NCBI GenBank assembly: GCA_965212545.1
Contig: CBDBVB010000015.1
Coordinates: forward strand, 124,001 to 188,000
Origin: JABDIP01 sp965212545
GTDB lineage: Bacteria; Pseudomonadota; Alphaproteobacteria; DSM-16000; Inquilinaceae
Direction: 5' to 3'
DNA: 64,000 nucleotides
The notes below the pieces were generated by a model. That model was not told the DNA's origin and searched no databases. It saw nothing but the letters and a program-made list of their open reading frames with translations. Below are positions 9,573 through 19,080 of the stretch, piece by piece. Positions within the stretch are counted from its first letter, which is position 1. Each line of letters begins with the position of its first letter. A program made the position numbers and the translations under genes.

Positions 9573-9884
9573 GTGAGCTATATCGTCGTGACCGACCGTG
9601 ACGGTCGGGACCATCGCCTCGATGCGGTCGAAGGATGGCGGGTGATGGAGATCATCCGCGAGCATGGTCTGCCGGTCGAGGCCGCCTGTGGCGGCGCCTG
9701 CGAATGCGCCACCTGCCACGTCTACGTGGATGAGGGCTGGTCGGAGCACCTGTATGACAAGCGCGATGACGAGAACGACGCCTTGGACATGCTGTTTTCG
9801 GTGGCCGACAATTCGCGCCTGTCCTGCCAGCTGATCTACACGCCGGAACTTGAGGGCCTGAGGGTCGCCCTGGCCCCGGATTGA
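9573..9884 (+). CDS. 2Fe-2S ferredoxin, adrenodoxin type
   Basis: A 103-residue electron carrier starting with GTG (VSYIVVTDRDGRDHRLDA). The cluster ligands are Cys39, Cys45 and Cys48 (C-x5-C-x2-C within ACGGACECATCHV) and Cys85 in RLSCQL. The acidic segment DDENDALDML is the partner-binding helix of the vertebrate-type ferredoxins. It follows the FNR gene by 25 bases. The simplest reading is an NADPH-FNR-ferredoxin chain for sulfite reduction, though such ferredoxins can also serve cytochromes P450 or iron-sulfur assembly. Confidence 0.88.
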   Translation: MSYIVVTDRDGRDHRLDAVEGWRVMEIIREHGLPVEAACGGACECATCHVYVDEGWSEHLYDKRDDENDALDMLFSVADNSRLSCQLIYTPELEGLRVALAPD

Positions 9885-10086
9885 CCCTGGCGGCGACTCC
9901 AGCCCCGCGATCGGCAATTCGGGGCCACGACCTCAGGCGCGACACCACGCGTTGATGCACCCTTAACCATATCTCAACCTGCTGGACGCAAGGTCATCGC
10001 AAGCCCCCGGGGCCGATGACCGTTGCGGCGGCACCATCGGAATTCCCGCCGGGTGGCGGGTGTCTCGCTTTCTATGAGGGTTGCTC

Positions 10087-10527
10087 ATGCGGTTCCTGAA
10101 GCTCGCCTTTGCCGGGCTCTGCATCACCACCTTGGTTTCCGCCTGCCAGACCGACGGCGCGACGCCGAAATTCGGCAGTGGCAACGGACCGTTCGATGAT
10201 TTCGCCGGTTGCTGGAGCAATGAAATCGAGGGCGTCGACGACACCTTCTGCTTCTCGCGCGGCTCCTCGACCGTCACCGTCTCGTTCCGCGATACCCAGG
10301 GCAACGTCAGTTGCACCGGCCAGGCGCGGGCGCGGATGGGCAGCAGCACGCTGGTCATCGAGCAGCCGATGTCGGTCGGCGGATGCGGCAATGGTGAGGA
10401 TTTCGTGGCTCAGGATTTCGAATGCGACCTGACCTCGTCGAACAATCAGGCGATGCTGTGCATCAACCGATTCACCGCCGCCGACGGCGTCGACTACGAA
10501 TATCCTCTCGTCTTCAGCCGTTCCTGA
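10087..10527 (+). CDS. Uncharacterised small lipoprotein, first of a tandem pair
   Basis: A 146-residue protein of no family I recognise. MRFLKLAFAGLCITTLVSAC is a lipoprotein signal with lipobox LVSAC, so it should be an anchored periplasmic-side lipoprotein. The ATG at 10087 is preferred over the in-frame TTG at 10081. The mature part has ordered cysteines in AGCWSNE, TFCFSRGS, VSCTGQ, GGCGNG, FECDL and MLCINR. The same order occurs in the next gene (10589-11053), which is clearly a paralogue. Several disulfides in a small beta-rich domain would fit, but that is inference. Confidence 0.75.
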   Translation: MRFLKLAFAGLCITTLVSACQTDGATPKFGSGNGPFDDFAGCWSNEIEGVDDTFCFSRGSSTVTVSFRDTQGNVSCTGQARARMGSSTLVIEQPMSVGGCGNGEDFVAQDFECDLTSSNNQAMLCINRFTAADGVDYEYPLVFSRS

Positions 10528-10588
10528 TCCGCTCCGGGTGTGGCCCGGCACGGCGTGCCGGGCGGTGCGGGTGAACCCGATCGCGACC

Positions 10589-11053
10589 ATGGATCCCTAT
10601 CTGCCAACCTACCTTCGCCGGTGGCGGGCCCTGGCCCAGGCCGCCGGTTTTGCCGTTCTGCTGGCGCTCGGCGCCTGCGGCACGCCGAGCGATCCGTTCA
10701 CACCGATCACCGAGCTTGACCAGATCGCCGCCTGCTGGACCGATTTCGACGATCCGTTGAAGCAGGTGCTGTGTTTCAACCAAGGATCCAATCTGGTCGA
10801 TGTGGAACGCGGCGACGGTTATGGCAGCGTCATTTGCCAGGCCCAGGGCGAGGCCGCGATTCTCGGCAGCCGGCTCGTGGTCGTTCAGGAGACGCTGTCC
10901 GCCGGCTGCGTCGACGGCACCCGGTTCGACGGCCAATTCGTCGAATGCGATCTGGACGCTTCGACCCTGCTCGGAATGTTCTGCAAACGCCGGCTGGGTG
11001 ACGCGGTCAATGACCCCAACGCCGGCGAGCAATATATCCTGACCCGGCTCTGA
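10589..11053 (+). CDS. Uncharacterised small lipoprotein, second of a tandem pair
   Basis: Paralogue of the protein at 10087-10527, 154 residues. The ATG start gives MDPYLPTYLRRWRALAQAAG and a lipobox LALGAC near residue 30. Cysteine-bearing segments match in order: AACWTDF, VLCFNQGS, VICQAQG, AGCVDGT, VECDL and MFCKRR. LVVVQETLSAGC corresponds to LVIEQPMSVGGC in the partner. The two genes are 61 bases apart and probably arose by tandem duplication. Function is unknown. There is no hint in the neighbours, which are sulfur genes upstream and a peptidase downstream. Confidence 0.72.
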   Translation: MDPYLPTYLRRWRALAQAAGFAVLLALGACGTPSDPFTPITELDQIAACWTDFDDPLKQVLCFNQGSNLVDVERGDGYGSVICQAQGEAAILGSRLVVVQETLSAGCVDGTRFDGQFVECDLDASTLLGMFCKRRLGDAVNDPNAGEQYILTRL

Positions 11054-11146
11054 TCCGTCCTCGATCCCGAGTTTGGGCACGGTCCGGCCTTGCCGCGCCC
11101 GGTCCGAGGGTTTATGGACCCCTGGTTTCGAGACCAAGGGGGTTCC

Positions 11147-12392
11147 ATGGTGGATACGCAGTTCTCCGAAATTCTGTCGGCGCTGATCGAAGAGCGTTTC
11201 GAGGCCGAGACCGCATTCCTGGCGGCCCTGGTCAGGCAACCCTCGGACAATCCTCCCGGCGATTGCGATCCGCATGCGGACGTCACGGCCGGCCTGCTGG
11301 AGGGGCTGGGCTTCGAGGTCGAGCGCCATCCGGTGCCGGCGGCGCTGGTCGCCGAGAACGGCATGGCAAGCGCCACCAACCTGCTGGTGCGGCAGCGTTT
11401 CGGCTCGGGCGGTCCGGTGGTGGCGCTGAACGCCCATGGCGACGTGGTGCCGCCCGGCGACGGCTGGACCAAGGATCCCTACGGCGCCGAGATCGAGGAT
11501 GGCTGGATGTACGGCCGCGGCGTCGCCGTGTCGAAATCGGACATCGCCACCTATGCCTTCGCCATGGCGGCACTGCGGCAGGCCCAGCCGCCGCTGAACG
11601 GCACGGTCGAGCTGCACGTCACCTATGACGAGGAGGCCGGCGGGGCGATCGGCCCGGAATTCCTGCTGGCGCAGGGCATCTCCAAGCCGGATTTCGTCAT
11701 CTGCGCCGGGTTTCTCCCATAGCGTGGTCACCGCCCACAACGGCTGCCTGCATCTGGAAGTCGAAGTGCTGGGCAAATCGGCCCATGCGGCGCAGCCGGA
11801 TAGCGGCCACGACGCGCTGGTGGCAACGACGGCGATCCTGAACGCGCTCTATGCCCATCGCGAGGATTACGGCGCCGTCACCTCGAATGTCGAGGGCATC
11901 GGCAGCCCGTCCCTGGTGGTCGGCCTGATCGAAGGCGGGGTGAATACCAATGTCGTGCCGGACCGGGTGCGCTTCCGCCTCGACCGCCGGATGATTCCCG
12001 AGGAAGACCCGCAACCCGTCGAGAGCGCTCTGCGCCAGGTCATCGCCGGCGCCGTCGCCTCCGGCGATCATGGTGCCGGCATCGAGGTCCAGGTGCGGCG
12101 CATCCTGCTGGCCCTGCCATTCGGGCCGGTGCCCGGCGCCGACCGGCTGGCCGAGATCGTCTGCGCCCGGGCCTCCGAGGTCCTGGGCGAGGCGGTGCCG
12201 GCCCTGGGCGTGCCGCTCTATGCCGATGCCCGGCACTATGCCGCGGCCGGCGTGCCGACGGTGATGTACGGCGCCGGGCCGCGCAGCCTTCTGGAGGCCA
12301 ATGCCCACCGGGCCGACGAGCGGGTGCCGCTGGACCGGTTGCTGGCTGCGACCAAGGTGGTCGCGCTCAGCCTCGCCGATCTGCTCGGCTGA
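11147..12392 (+). pseudogene. M20-family metallopeptidase, one frameshift
   Basis: Zinc amidohydrolase of the M20/M25/M40 group (ArgE/DapE/carboxypeptidase relatives). It starts at ATG 11147 after a strong AAGGGGG site. Visible are the first metal motif NAHGDVVPPGDGW, the catalytic pair in TYDEEAGGAIG, the dimerisation domain (LEVEVLGKSAHAAQPDSGHDA, EGGVNTNVVPD) and the last metal-site region. The bridging-metal motif reads GRGVAVSKSDIA instead of the usual GRGxxDxKG. One indel near 11708 breaks it: TTT for an expected TT restores ICAGFSHSVVTAHNGC. Length (about 415 codons) is normal. The substrate cannot be told from the sequence. Confidence 0.83.
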
Positions 12393-12424
12393 GCGGTCTT
12401 CGAGCAATCAAGGCGGAGTTCAGG

Positions 12425-15400
12425 GTGAGTTCACAGCAACTGGGATTTGGCCTCGCATTCGAGGACCTCTATCGGCGCGCCGGGCTCGCCGCCATCGATG
12501 GCCGGTTCGGTGACCATCTGAAGGCGTCCGATGCCGATCTGCACGACCGGCTGACGGCCGCCCGGGAAGCGCCCGATGCGCTGCCGCGCAAGGACGAGAG
12601 CGAGCTGCTGATCGCCCTCGGACCGCATCTGGAGGACTTCCTGGCCGAACTGTTCGGCATTCGCGAGCCACTGGGTACCCTGGCCGAGACCCATCACGCG
12701 CTGGCGCCGCTCTATACCTGCAAGCGGTTGTTCGTGCAGCGCAGGGCCGCCAAGCGGGTCAAGCCGGAGCAGGCGGCGATGCTGGACGGGCCGGCGCTGT
12801 CCGCCGCCCTGTCGTCCCGCATCGGCGCGCCCTTGACCGAGCTTGGATTTGCCGCCGCGGTAATGCGCTGGCTGGACGATGAGGACGGCAACGCCGACGC
12901 CCTGGCCGAGGCGCTGGACTATGCCGGCTGGGCCCTGCACACGCCGGCCGGCCGGGACAGGCACGGCGCCGGAATCCTGTTCCAGGTGCCGCACAAGACC
13001 GATCCGCTGCATCTGGTCGAGACCGAGACGGAGTCCGTGGACGGCGTCTCGCGGGTCACGGTTTCCGAGAGCCGCCGTCGCCGGCGCGAAGGCTTCGCGC
13101 TGACCGATGCCGGCACCGATCTGACCGGCGCGCTGGACGAGGCCAACTACTGCATCTGGTGCCACAACCAGGGCAAGGACAGCTGTGCACGGGCCTGCGC
13201 GACCGCAAGACCGGCGATTTCCAGAAGAGCCCGTTCGGCGTCACCCTGTCGGGCTGCCCGCTGGAAGAGAAGATCAGCGAGTTCCATACCCTGAAGACCC
13301 AGGGCCACCCGATCGGCGCCCTGGCGATGATCGCGGTCGACAACCCGCTCTGCGCCGCCACCGGGCACCGGATCTGCAACGACTGCATGAAGTCCTGCAT
13401 CTATCAGCGCCAGGAGCCGGTCGACATTCCCCAGGCCGAAACCCGGACCCTGAAGGACGTCCTGTCGCTGCCCTGGGGGTTCGAGATCTACGGTCTGCTG
13501 ACCCGCTGGAACCCGCTCGACATCCGCCGGCCGCTGCCCAGGCCCGCCAGCGGCTACAAGGTGCTGGTGGTCGGGCTGGGGCCGGCCGGCTTCAACCTGG
13601 CGCACCATCTGCTGAATGACGGCCACACGGTGGTCGCCATCGACGGGCTGAAGATCGAGCCGCTGCCCCAGGATCTGTCCGGCGTCTCGCCGACCGGCGA
13701 GCGGGTGGGATTCCGGCCGATCGTCGACGTGGCCGAGCTGTTCGAGGGGCTGGACGACCGGGTGATGGCCGGCTTCGGCGGCGTGGCCGAATACGGCATC
13801 ACCGTGCGCTGGGACAAGAACTTCCTGAAGATCGTGCGGCTGATGCTGGAGCGGCGGGCGGAATTCGCCATGACCGGCGGGGTGCGGTTCGGCGGCACCG
13901 TCACCATCGACGACGCCTTCGCCGCCGGCTTCGACCACATCGCGCTGGCCGCCGGGGCCGGGCGGCCGACGGTCATCCCCATGAAGAACGGGCTGGCGCG
14001 CGGCGTGCGCATGGCCTCGGACTTCCTGATGGCGCTGCAGCTCACCGGAGCCGCCAAGGCCGACAGCGTCGCCAATCTGCAGGTGCGGCTGCCGATCGTG
14101 GTGATCGGCGGCGGCCTGACCGCCATCGACACCGCGACCGAGAGCCTGGCCTATTACCCGGTGCAGGTGGAGAAGTTCCTGAGCCGCCACGAGACCCTGG
14201 TGGCCGAGCGCGGCCGCGACGCGGTCGAGGCCGGCTGGACCGAGCAGGATCGGGAGATCGCCGACGAATTCATCTCCCATGCCGGGCGATCCGCACCGAA
14301 CGGGCGGCTGCCGAGGCCGAGGGCCGGGAACCGGACATCGCCGGCCTGCTGCAGGGCTGGGGCGGGGTGACGATCGCCTATCGCCGGCGGCTGATCGACG
14401 CGCCGAGCTACACGCTGAACCACGAGGAGGTGGCGCTGGCGCTGCAGGAGGGGCCGCGCTTCGCCGAATTGCTGTCGCCCCGGGCGGTGGAGATCGACCG
14501 CTTCGGTCATGCCGCCGGGCTGACCCTGACCCGCCAGGTGTCGGCGAGGACGGCAGATTGGCCGATAGCGGCGAGGCGGTCACCCTGCCGGCGCGCACGG
14601 TCCTGGTCGCCGCCGGCACCCAGCCGAACACGGTGCTGGCCCGCGAGGAGCCGGACAAGGTGTCGGTCGACGGCCGCTATTTCCAGGCACTGGACGAGGA
14701 CGGCCATCCGGTCTCGCCGGAACGGCTGGCCAAGCCGGAGACGCCGCAGGTGCTGGTCGCCAAAGAGCCGGATGGCCGCGCCGTCAGCTTCTGGGGCGAC
14801 CTGCATCCCAGTTTCTACGGCAATGTGGTCAAGGCCATGGGCGGGGCCAAGCAGGGCTATCCGGTGGTCAGCCGCGTGCTCTCCAAACGGCCGCCGACGG
14901 CGGTTGCCGGCGCGGCGCTGATCGAGGCCGTCAACCACGACTGGCGCGCGGTGGTGCACCGGGTCGAGCGGCTGACGCCGACCATCGTCGAGGTGGTGGT
15001 GCGGGCGCCGGCCGCCGCCGGGCCTTCCGGCCGGGCCAGTTCTACCGGCTGCAGAATTTCGAGACCCTGTCGATGCAGGTCGAGGAGGCGGGCACGCGCA
15101 CGACCCTGGCGATGGAAGGGCTGGCGATGACCGGCGCCTGGGTCGACCGGGAGCAGGGGCTGCTGTCGACCATCGCGCTGGAGATGGGCGGCTCGTCGGA
15201 CATCTGCGCCATGCTGAAGCCGGGCGAACCGGTCATCCTGATGGGCCCGACCGGCGCGCCGACCGAGATCCCTTCCGGCGAGACGGTGATGCTGGTCGGC
15301 GGCGGCCTCGGCAATGCGGTGCTGTTCTCGATCGGCCAGGCGATGCGGGCGGCCGGCTGCAAGGTGCTGTATTTCGCCGGCTACAAACGAAGCGCGGACC

Positions 15401-15925
15401 GCTACAAGGTCGACCAGATCGAGGCGGCGGCCGACCAGGTCGTCTGGTGCTGCGATTCCGCGCCGGGCTTCGAACCGGGCCGGGCCGGCGATCATGCCTT
15501 CGTCGGCAACATCGTCGAGGCGATCCTGGACTATGGCACCGGGTCGCCGGAGATCCCGCTCGACACGCGTCGACCGCATCATCGCCATCGGCTCGGACGG
15601 CATGATGGCGGCGGTGGCGGCCGCCCGACATGGCGTGCTGAAGCCGTATCTGAAGCCCGGCCATGTGGCGATCGGCTCGATCAACTCGCCCATGCAATGC
15701 ATGATGAAGGAGATCTGCGCCCAGTGCCTGCAGCCGCATGTCGATCCGGTGACCGGTGAGCGCAGCGTGGTGTTCTCCTGCTTCAACCAGGACCAGCCGC
15801 TCGATTGCGTCGACTTCCCCGCCCTGCGCGAGCGCCTGGGCCAGAACGCCCTGCAGGAGAAGCTGACGGCTCAGTGGATCGACCGCTGCCTGAGGCGCCT
15901 TGAACTGCGCCCGGCGGCGGAATAG
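12425..15925 (+). pseudogene. Very large FAD/NAD oxidoreductase: GltD-like part joined to a PyrK-like part, frameshifted
   Basis: About 1165 codons from a GTG start. The N-terminal 230 residues are of unknown type. They are followed by cysteine-rich iron-sulfur segments (YCIWCHNQGKDSC, SGCPLEEKISEFH, ICNDCMKSCIYQ) as in GltD/NuoF-like proteins. Next comes a FAD loop (VLVVGLGPAGFNLAHHL) and an NAD loop (IVVIGGGLTAIDTA). The C-terminal 300 residues resemble the dihydroorotate dehydrogenase electron-transfer subunit PyrK: PGQFYRLQNF, MLVGGGLGNAVLFSIG, and a terminal MMKEICAQCLQ...VFSC cluster site. Indels near 13190, 14288, 14545, 15025 and 15567 break it, three at short G or C runs. Substrate and partner are unknown. 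Confidence 0.8.
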
Positions 15926-15983
15926 AGACCCGGACCGGCCACCGGCGCGCAGTCCGCTACACCGTTCTCCGGCTGTACCCTCA

Positions 15984-16003
15984 GTCCCGCGAAAGCAGGG
16001 AAT
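15984..16003. repeat. Single copy of palindromic repeat family A
   Basis: GTCCCGCGAAAGCAGGGAAT is an imperfect copy of the palindrome found paired at 3309-3405. It stands between the end of the oxidoreductase gene and the ABC permease. Confidence 0.5.
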
Positions 16004-16150
16004 CCGCAAGTCCTGCACGCGATCCGTCGAGGATCCCGGCCTCGGGGGCGCCATGATGGTGACAGTCTTGTGAGACGCCGACCCTTAGCTACCGTATTTT
16101 TTCTTTGAATTCGCGCGAAAACGGAACAAAGCCTGATCATAAACAGATCG

Positions 16151-16933
16151 TTAATCGAACATCCGTCGTCGCGTCTTGCGATAGGCGATTGTGAAGGCGG
16201 CCACGGTCAGGACCAGGGTATAGCCGATATGGATCGCAGCCATGCCCGGATCCAGCGGCACGCCGGCGGTCAGCGGCCGGATCACCGCGACCAGATGGGT
16301 CAGCGGCAGGGCCCAGGCGATCCATTGCACGAAGGCCGGAAACCGGTCGATCTCGAAGAACACGCCTGAGAACACGAACATCGGCGTGACCCAGAAGCTG
16401 AAGAAATAGCTGAAGAATTCGTAGCCCTTGGCGAGCGATGTTGCCACCAGCCCGTAGCAGGCGAAGCCGACCGAGGCGATGAAGACGAGCGGCAGTGCGA
16501 TCAGCGCGGTGCCGATCGACGGGATGCCGCCCCACATCCAGCCGACCGCGAAGACACAGACCGCCGACAGCATGCCCTTCATCGCCGCCCACAGCACCTC
16601 GCCGAACAGGAGTTCCGACAGGGTGACCGGCGTCGCCAGCACGGCGTTCCAGTTGCGCTGCATGTAATAGCGGGTGAACGAGCCGATGGTGGTCTCGAAG
16701 CTGGCCGCGAACATGGCCGAATAGGCGATCATGCCGGGCACCACGAAGGCCAGGTAGTCGATGCCGTTGATGGTGTCGATGAAGCGCCCCAGGCCGAAGC
16801 CGAAGGCGAACAGCATCAGCAGCGGGTTGGCGACATTGGTCGCCAGCGACGACCAGATCAGCTTGCGCCAGACCAGGTACTGCCGCCAGGTGACGGCGAT
16901 GGAATAGCCGGTGGCGAGCGGGACGAAGGCCAT
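16151..16933 (-). CDS. ABC-2 type exporter permease, NodJ-like
   Basis: Membrane half of an ABC exporter, 260 residues with about six hydrophobic segments. It matches the ABC-2/NodJ family through PGMIAYSAMFAASFE, YMQRNWNAVLATPVTL and the ending PLTHLVAVIRPL, which are characteristic. The start is the ATG at 16933, overlapping the ATPase stop (TGATG), so the pair is translationally coupled. NodIJ-type systems export lipo-oligosaccharides in rhizobia. Outside symbiosis the family handles diverse or unknown substrates, and nothing here suggests nodulation. Confidence 0.88.
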   Translation of the reverse strand: MAFVPLATGYSIAVTWRQYLVWRKLIWSSLATNVANPLLMLFAFGFGLGRFIDTINGIDYLAFVVPGMIAYSAMFAASFETTIGSFTRYYMQRNWNAVLATPVTLSELLFGEVLWAAMKGMLSAVCVFAVGWMWGGIPSIGTALIALPLVFIASVGFACYGLVATSLAKGYEFFSYFFSFWVTPMFVFSGVFFEIDRFPAFVQWIAWALPLTHLVAVIRPLTAGVPLDPGMAAIHIGYTLVLTVAAFTIAYRKTRRRMFD

Positions 16934-17835
16934 CACGGTTCCCTCAATTGGCGGCCGGTCAGGCGCAGGAAGACGTCCTCCAGATTGGCCTGGCGGTGCA
17001 GGTAGACCGCCTCCTCCGGCAGATCGGCGATGATGTCGCGCGGCGTCTGCACGTAGTACAGGACCGCGTCGCCGACATCCTCCTTGTCCCAGCGGCCGTC
17101 GGTGAAGCCGTCCGGCAGCGGCTTCTGCACCTCGAAGACATGGCCGCCGACATGGCGGTCGATCAGCTCCTGCGGCGTGCCCTCATCCAGGATGACGCCA
17201 TTGTCGATGACCGTGATGCGGTCGCACAGGCGCTGCGCCTCGTCCATGTAGTGGGTGGTCAGCAGCAGGGTCTTGCCGCTCTTCTTCAGCGCCATCAGCT
17301 GCTTCCAGATCAGCACCCTGGCCTGCGGGTCCAGCCCGGTGGTCGGCTCGTCCAGGATCACCAGCTCGGAATTGGCGATCAGGGCGCGGGCGATCACCAG
17401 CCGCCGCTGCATGCCGCCGGAAAGCTGCATGACCTTCGCCTCTGCCCTCTCTGACAGCTGCATGAAGCCGAGCAATTCCGGCACCCGGGCGCGCACGGTC
17501 TCGGTGGGGAGGCCGAAATAGCGACCGTAGACCTCCAGGTTCTCCCGCACCGTGATGTCCGGGTCGAGGTTGTTGTCCTGAGGCACCAGCCCGATGCGCG
17601 CCTTGTCGGCCCGGGACATCGATTGGACCGGGGCGCCGAACACGGTCAGCTCGCCGCCGGTCACCGTGGTCAGCCCCATGATCATGCGCATGGTGGTGGT
17701 CTTGCCGGCGCCGTTCGGACCCAGCAGTCCGATGCACCGGCCCGGCTCGACGGTGAAGTCGATGCCCTTGACCGCCTCGAAAGCTCCGAAGCGCTTGACC
17801 AGTTTGCGCGCGGCGATGATCGGTTGGTTGCTCAT
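16933..17835 (-). CDS. ABC transporter ATP-binding protein, NodI-like
   Basis: 300-residue ATPase that powers the permease encoded directly downstream. Walker A GPNGAGKTTTMRM, Q-loop VPQDNN, signature LSGGMQRR, Walker B LVILDEPTTGLDPQ and the switch histidine in LLLTTHYMDEAQ are all intact. A C-terminal region of about 80 residues (EVQKPLPDGF to LRLTGRQLREP) is of the type seen in NodI/CcmA-like exporters. The start MSNQPIIAARKLVKRFG at 17835 is chosen because the upstream part of the open frame is low-quality sequence running into the next gene. Confidence 0.9.
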   Translation of the reverse strand: MSNQPIIAARKLVKRFGAFEAVKGIDFTVEPGRCIGLLGPNGAGKTTTMRMIMGLTTVTGGELTVFGAPVQSMSRADKARIGLVPQDNNLDPDITVRENLEVYGRYFGLPTETVRARVPELLGFMQLSERAEAKVMQLSGGMQRRLVIARALIANSELVILDEPTTGLDPQARVLIWKQLMALKKSGKTLLLTTHYMDEAQRLCDRITVIDNGVILDEGTPQELIDRHVGGHVFEVQKPLPDGFTDGRWDKEDVGDAVLYYVQTPRDIIADLPEEAVYLHRQANLEDVFLRLTGRQLREP

Positions 17836-17953
17836 GATCCTTGGGGCTGGCGGGCGGACGGATGTCCCGGCGGACGCGCCGCCCGGGCGCGGCCTAAGGG
17901 CGGTTACACTGACGCGCCGGAGCGCCGAATTCAACCGTCGGGTTGGCGACGAA

Positions 17954-18547
17954 TCAGGCGGCGTCGATCTGGCTGACGACGCCTTGCGAAAGCCGGAACA
18001 CCGCGTCCTGCGGGAACGAGATCGCCTGGAAGTCCTCTTTCGGACGCCCTGCATAGAGACAGCGCAGCATTCGGCCGAATCCGCCATGCGAAATCAGCAG
18101 GACGGTCTGTAGCTCCGCGACCAGATCCAGCCATTGCCGGGCCCGGTGAGCAAGCTCGTCATGTGTCTCGCCACCAGGCCAACCATGCGACCAGCTATCG
18201 GCCTGGAACTTGCGCCAGCCATCCGGGTCCAGGGCGGCGATTTCATCGCTGCTGAGACCCTCCCAATCGCCACCACTCTGTTCCCGCACCATGGGATCGA
18301 TGGCGAAGCGGGCAACGTCGATCTCCATCGATTCCGAGACGATCGCGGCGGTTCGCGCGGTGCGTCCGAGCGGGCTCACCACCATTGAACACGCATCGGG
18401 ATCCGGGATCAGCTCTCGCAGCAATAAGCCGACCTGCCGCGCCTGCGCCTCGCCAAGCGCGGTCAACGGCGAATCCTTCCGGCCCTGCCAGCGGCCGGCC
18501 CGATTCCATTCGGTTTCGCCGTGGCGTACAACATAGATCGTCTGCAT
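17954..18547 (-). CDS. Histidine phosphatase family protein (phosphoglycerate-mutase fold)
   Basis: 197 residues. The catalytic RHGETEWN at residues 8-15 carries the phosphorylated histidine. SPLGRTARTA holds a substrate-binding arginine, and LLISHGGFGRML contains the second catalytic histidine. It probably acts as a small-molecule phosphatase, since the length and lack of mutase insertions argue against a glycolytic mutase. The exact substrate is not predictable. It stands alone on the minus strand between the ABC pair and a plus-strand gene. Confidence 0.88.
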   Translation of the reverse strand: MQTIYVVRHGETEWNRAGRWQGRKDSPLTALGEAQARQVGLLLRELIPDPDACSMVVSPLGRTARTAAIVSESMEIDVARFAIDPMVREQSGGDWEGLSSDEIAALDPDGWRKFQADSWSHGWPGGETHDELAHRARQWLDLVAELQTVLLISHGGFGRMLRCLYAGRPKEDFQAISFPQDAVFRLSQGVVSQIDAA

Positions 18548-18633
18548 GGGAACTCGCGGGTGAATAACTCGGCCGCTAGGGTAGGCATTCCCGCCGCCGG
18601 CTCAAGCGCGCGGCGGTGGTGAGGCGAACTCCC

Positions 18634-19077
18634 ATGGCAAAGCCGCCCCGGGCCGGCTATTCCGGCACACCTCTGATCAAGAAGCTCGGTTACAAGGCCG
18701 GGCAACGTGCGCTGCTGATCGGCGTTCCCGAGGGGTTGCGGCCGGTCCTGGATCAGCCGGATTTCGCCTGGAGCAGAAATGTGGACGACATGTCGGCCCT
18801 GCCGGGCGGTCCGCCGCCGCTGGATGTGGTGCACTTATTCACCAAACAGCGCGAAATGCTGGATGCGGGCCTGCCGCAGCTGAGGGCGCTGCTGAAGCCC
18901 GCCGGAATGATTTGGGTGTCGTGGCCGAAAAGGGCCTCGAAGGTGCCGACCGAGGTCACCGAGGACGTGATCCGCGATCTGGCGCTGTCCATCGATCTGG
19001 TCGATGTGAAGGTCTGCGCCGTCGATCACATCTGGTCCGGGCTGAAACTGGTCATCCCGGTTGCGAAGCGAACATAG
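18634..19077 (+). CDS. DUF3052 family protein
   Basis: 147 residues, start MAKPPRAGYSGTPLIKKLGYKAG. The conserved SGTPLxKKLG opening, a central PPLDVVHLFTKQR and LKPAGMIWVSWPKRASKVPTEVTED are typical of DUF3052, a widespread family with no defined activity. The fold resembles the tail of a methyltransferase, but no SAM-binding glycine motif is seen, so an enzymatic call would be unsupported. The ATG at 18634 is preferred to the one 18 bases upstream because it matches the family N-terminus. Confidence 0.8.
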   Translation: MAKPPRAGYSGTPLIKKLGYKAGQRALLIGVPEGLRPVLDQPDFAWSRNVDDMSALPGGPPPLDVVHLFTKQREMLDAGLPQLRALLKPAGMIWVSWPKRASKVPTEVTEDVIRDLALSIDLVDVKVCAVDHIWSGLKLVIPVAKRT

Positions 19078-19080
19078 CCC

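Noticed and set aside
16151..17835. Nodulation NodIJ exporter.
   Set aside because: The family match is real, but no nod genes are present and NodIJ-like exporters occur widely in non-symbionts.
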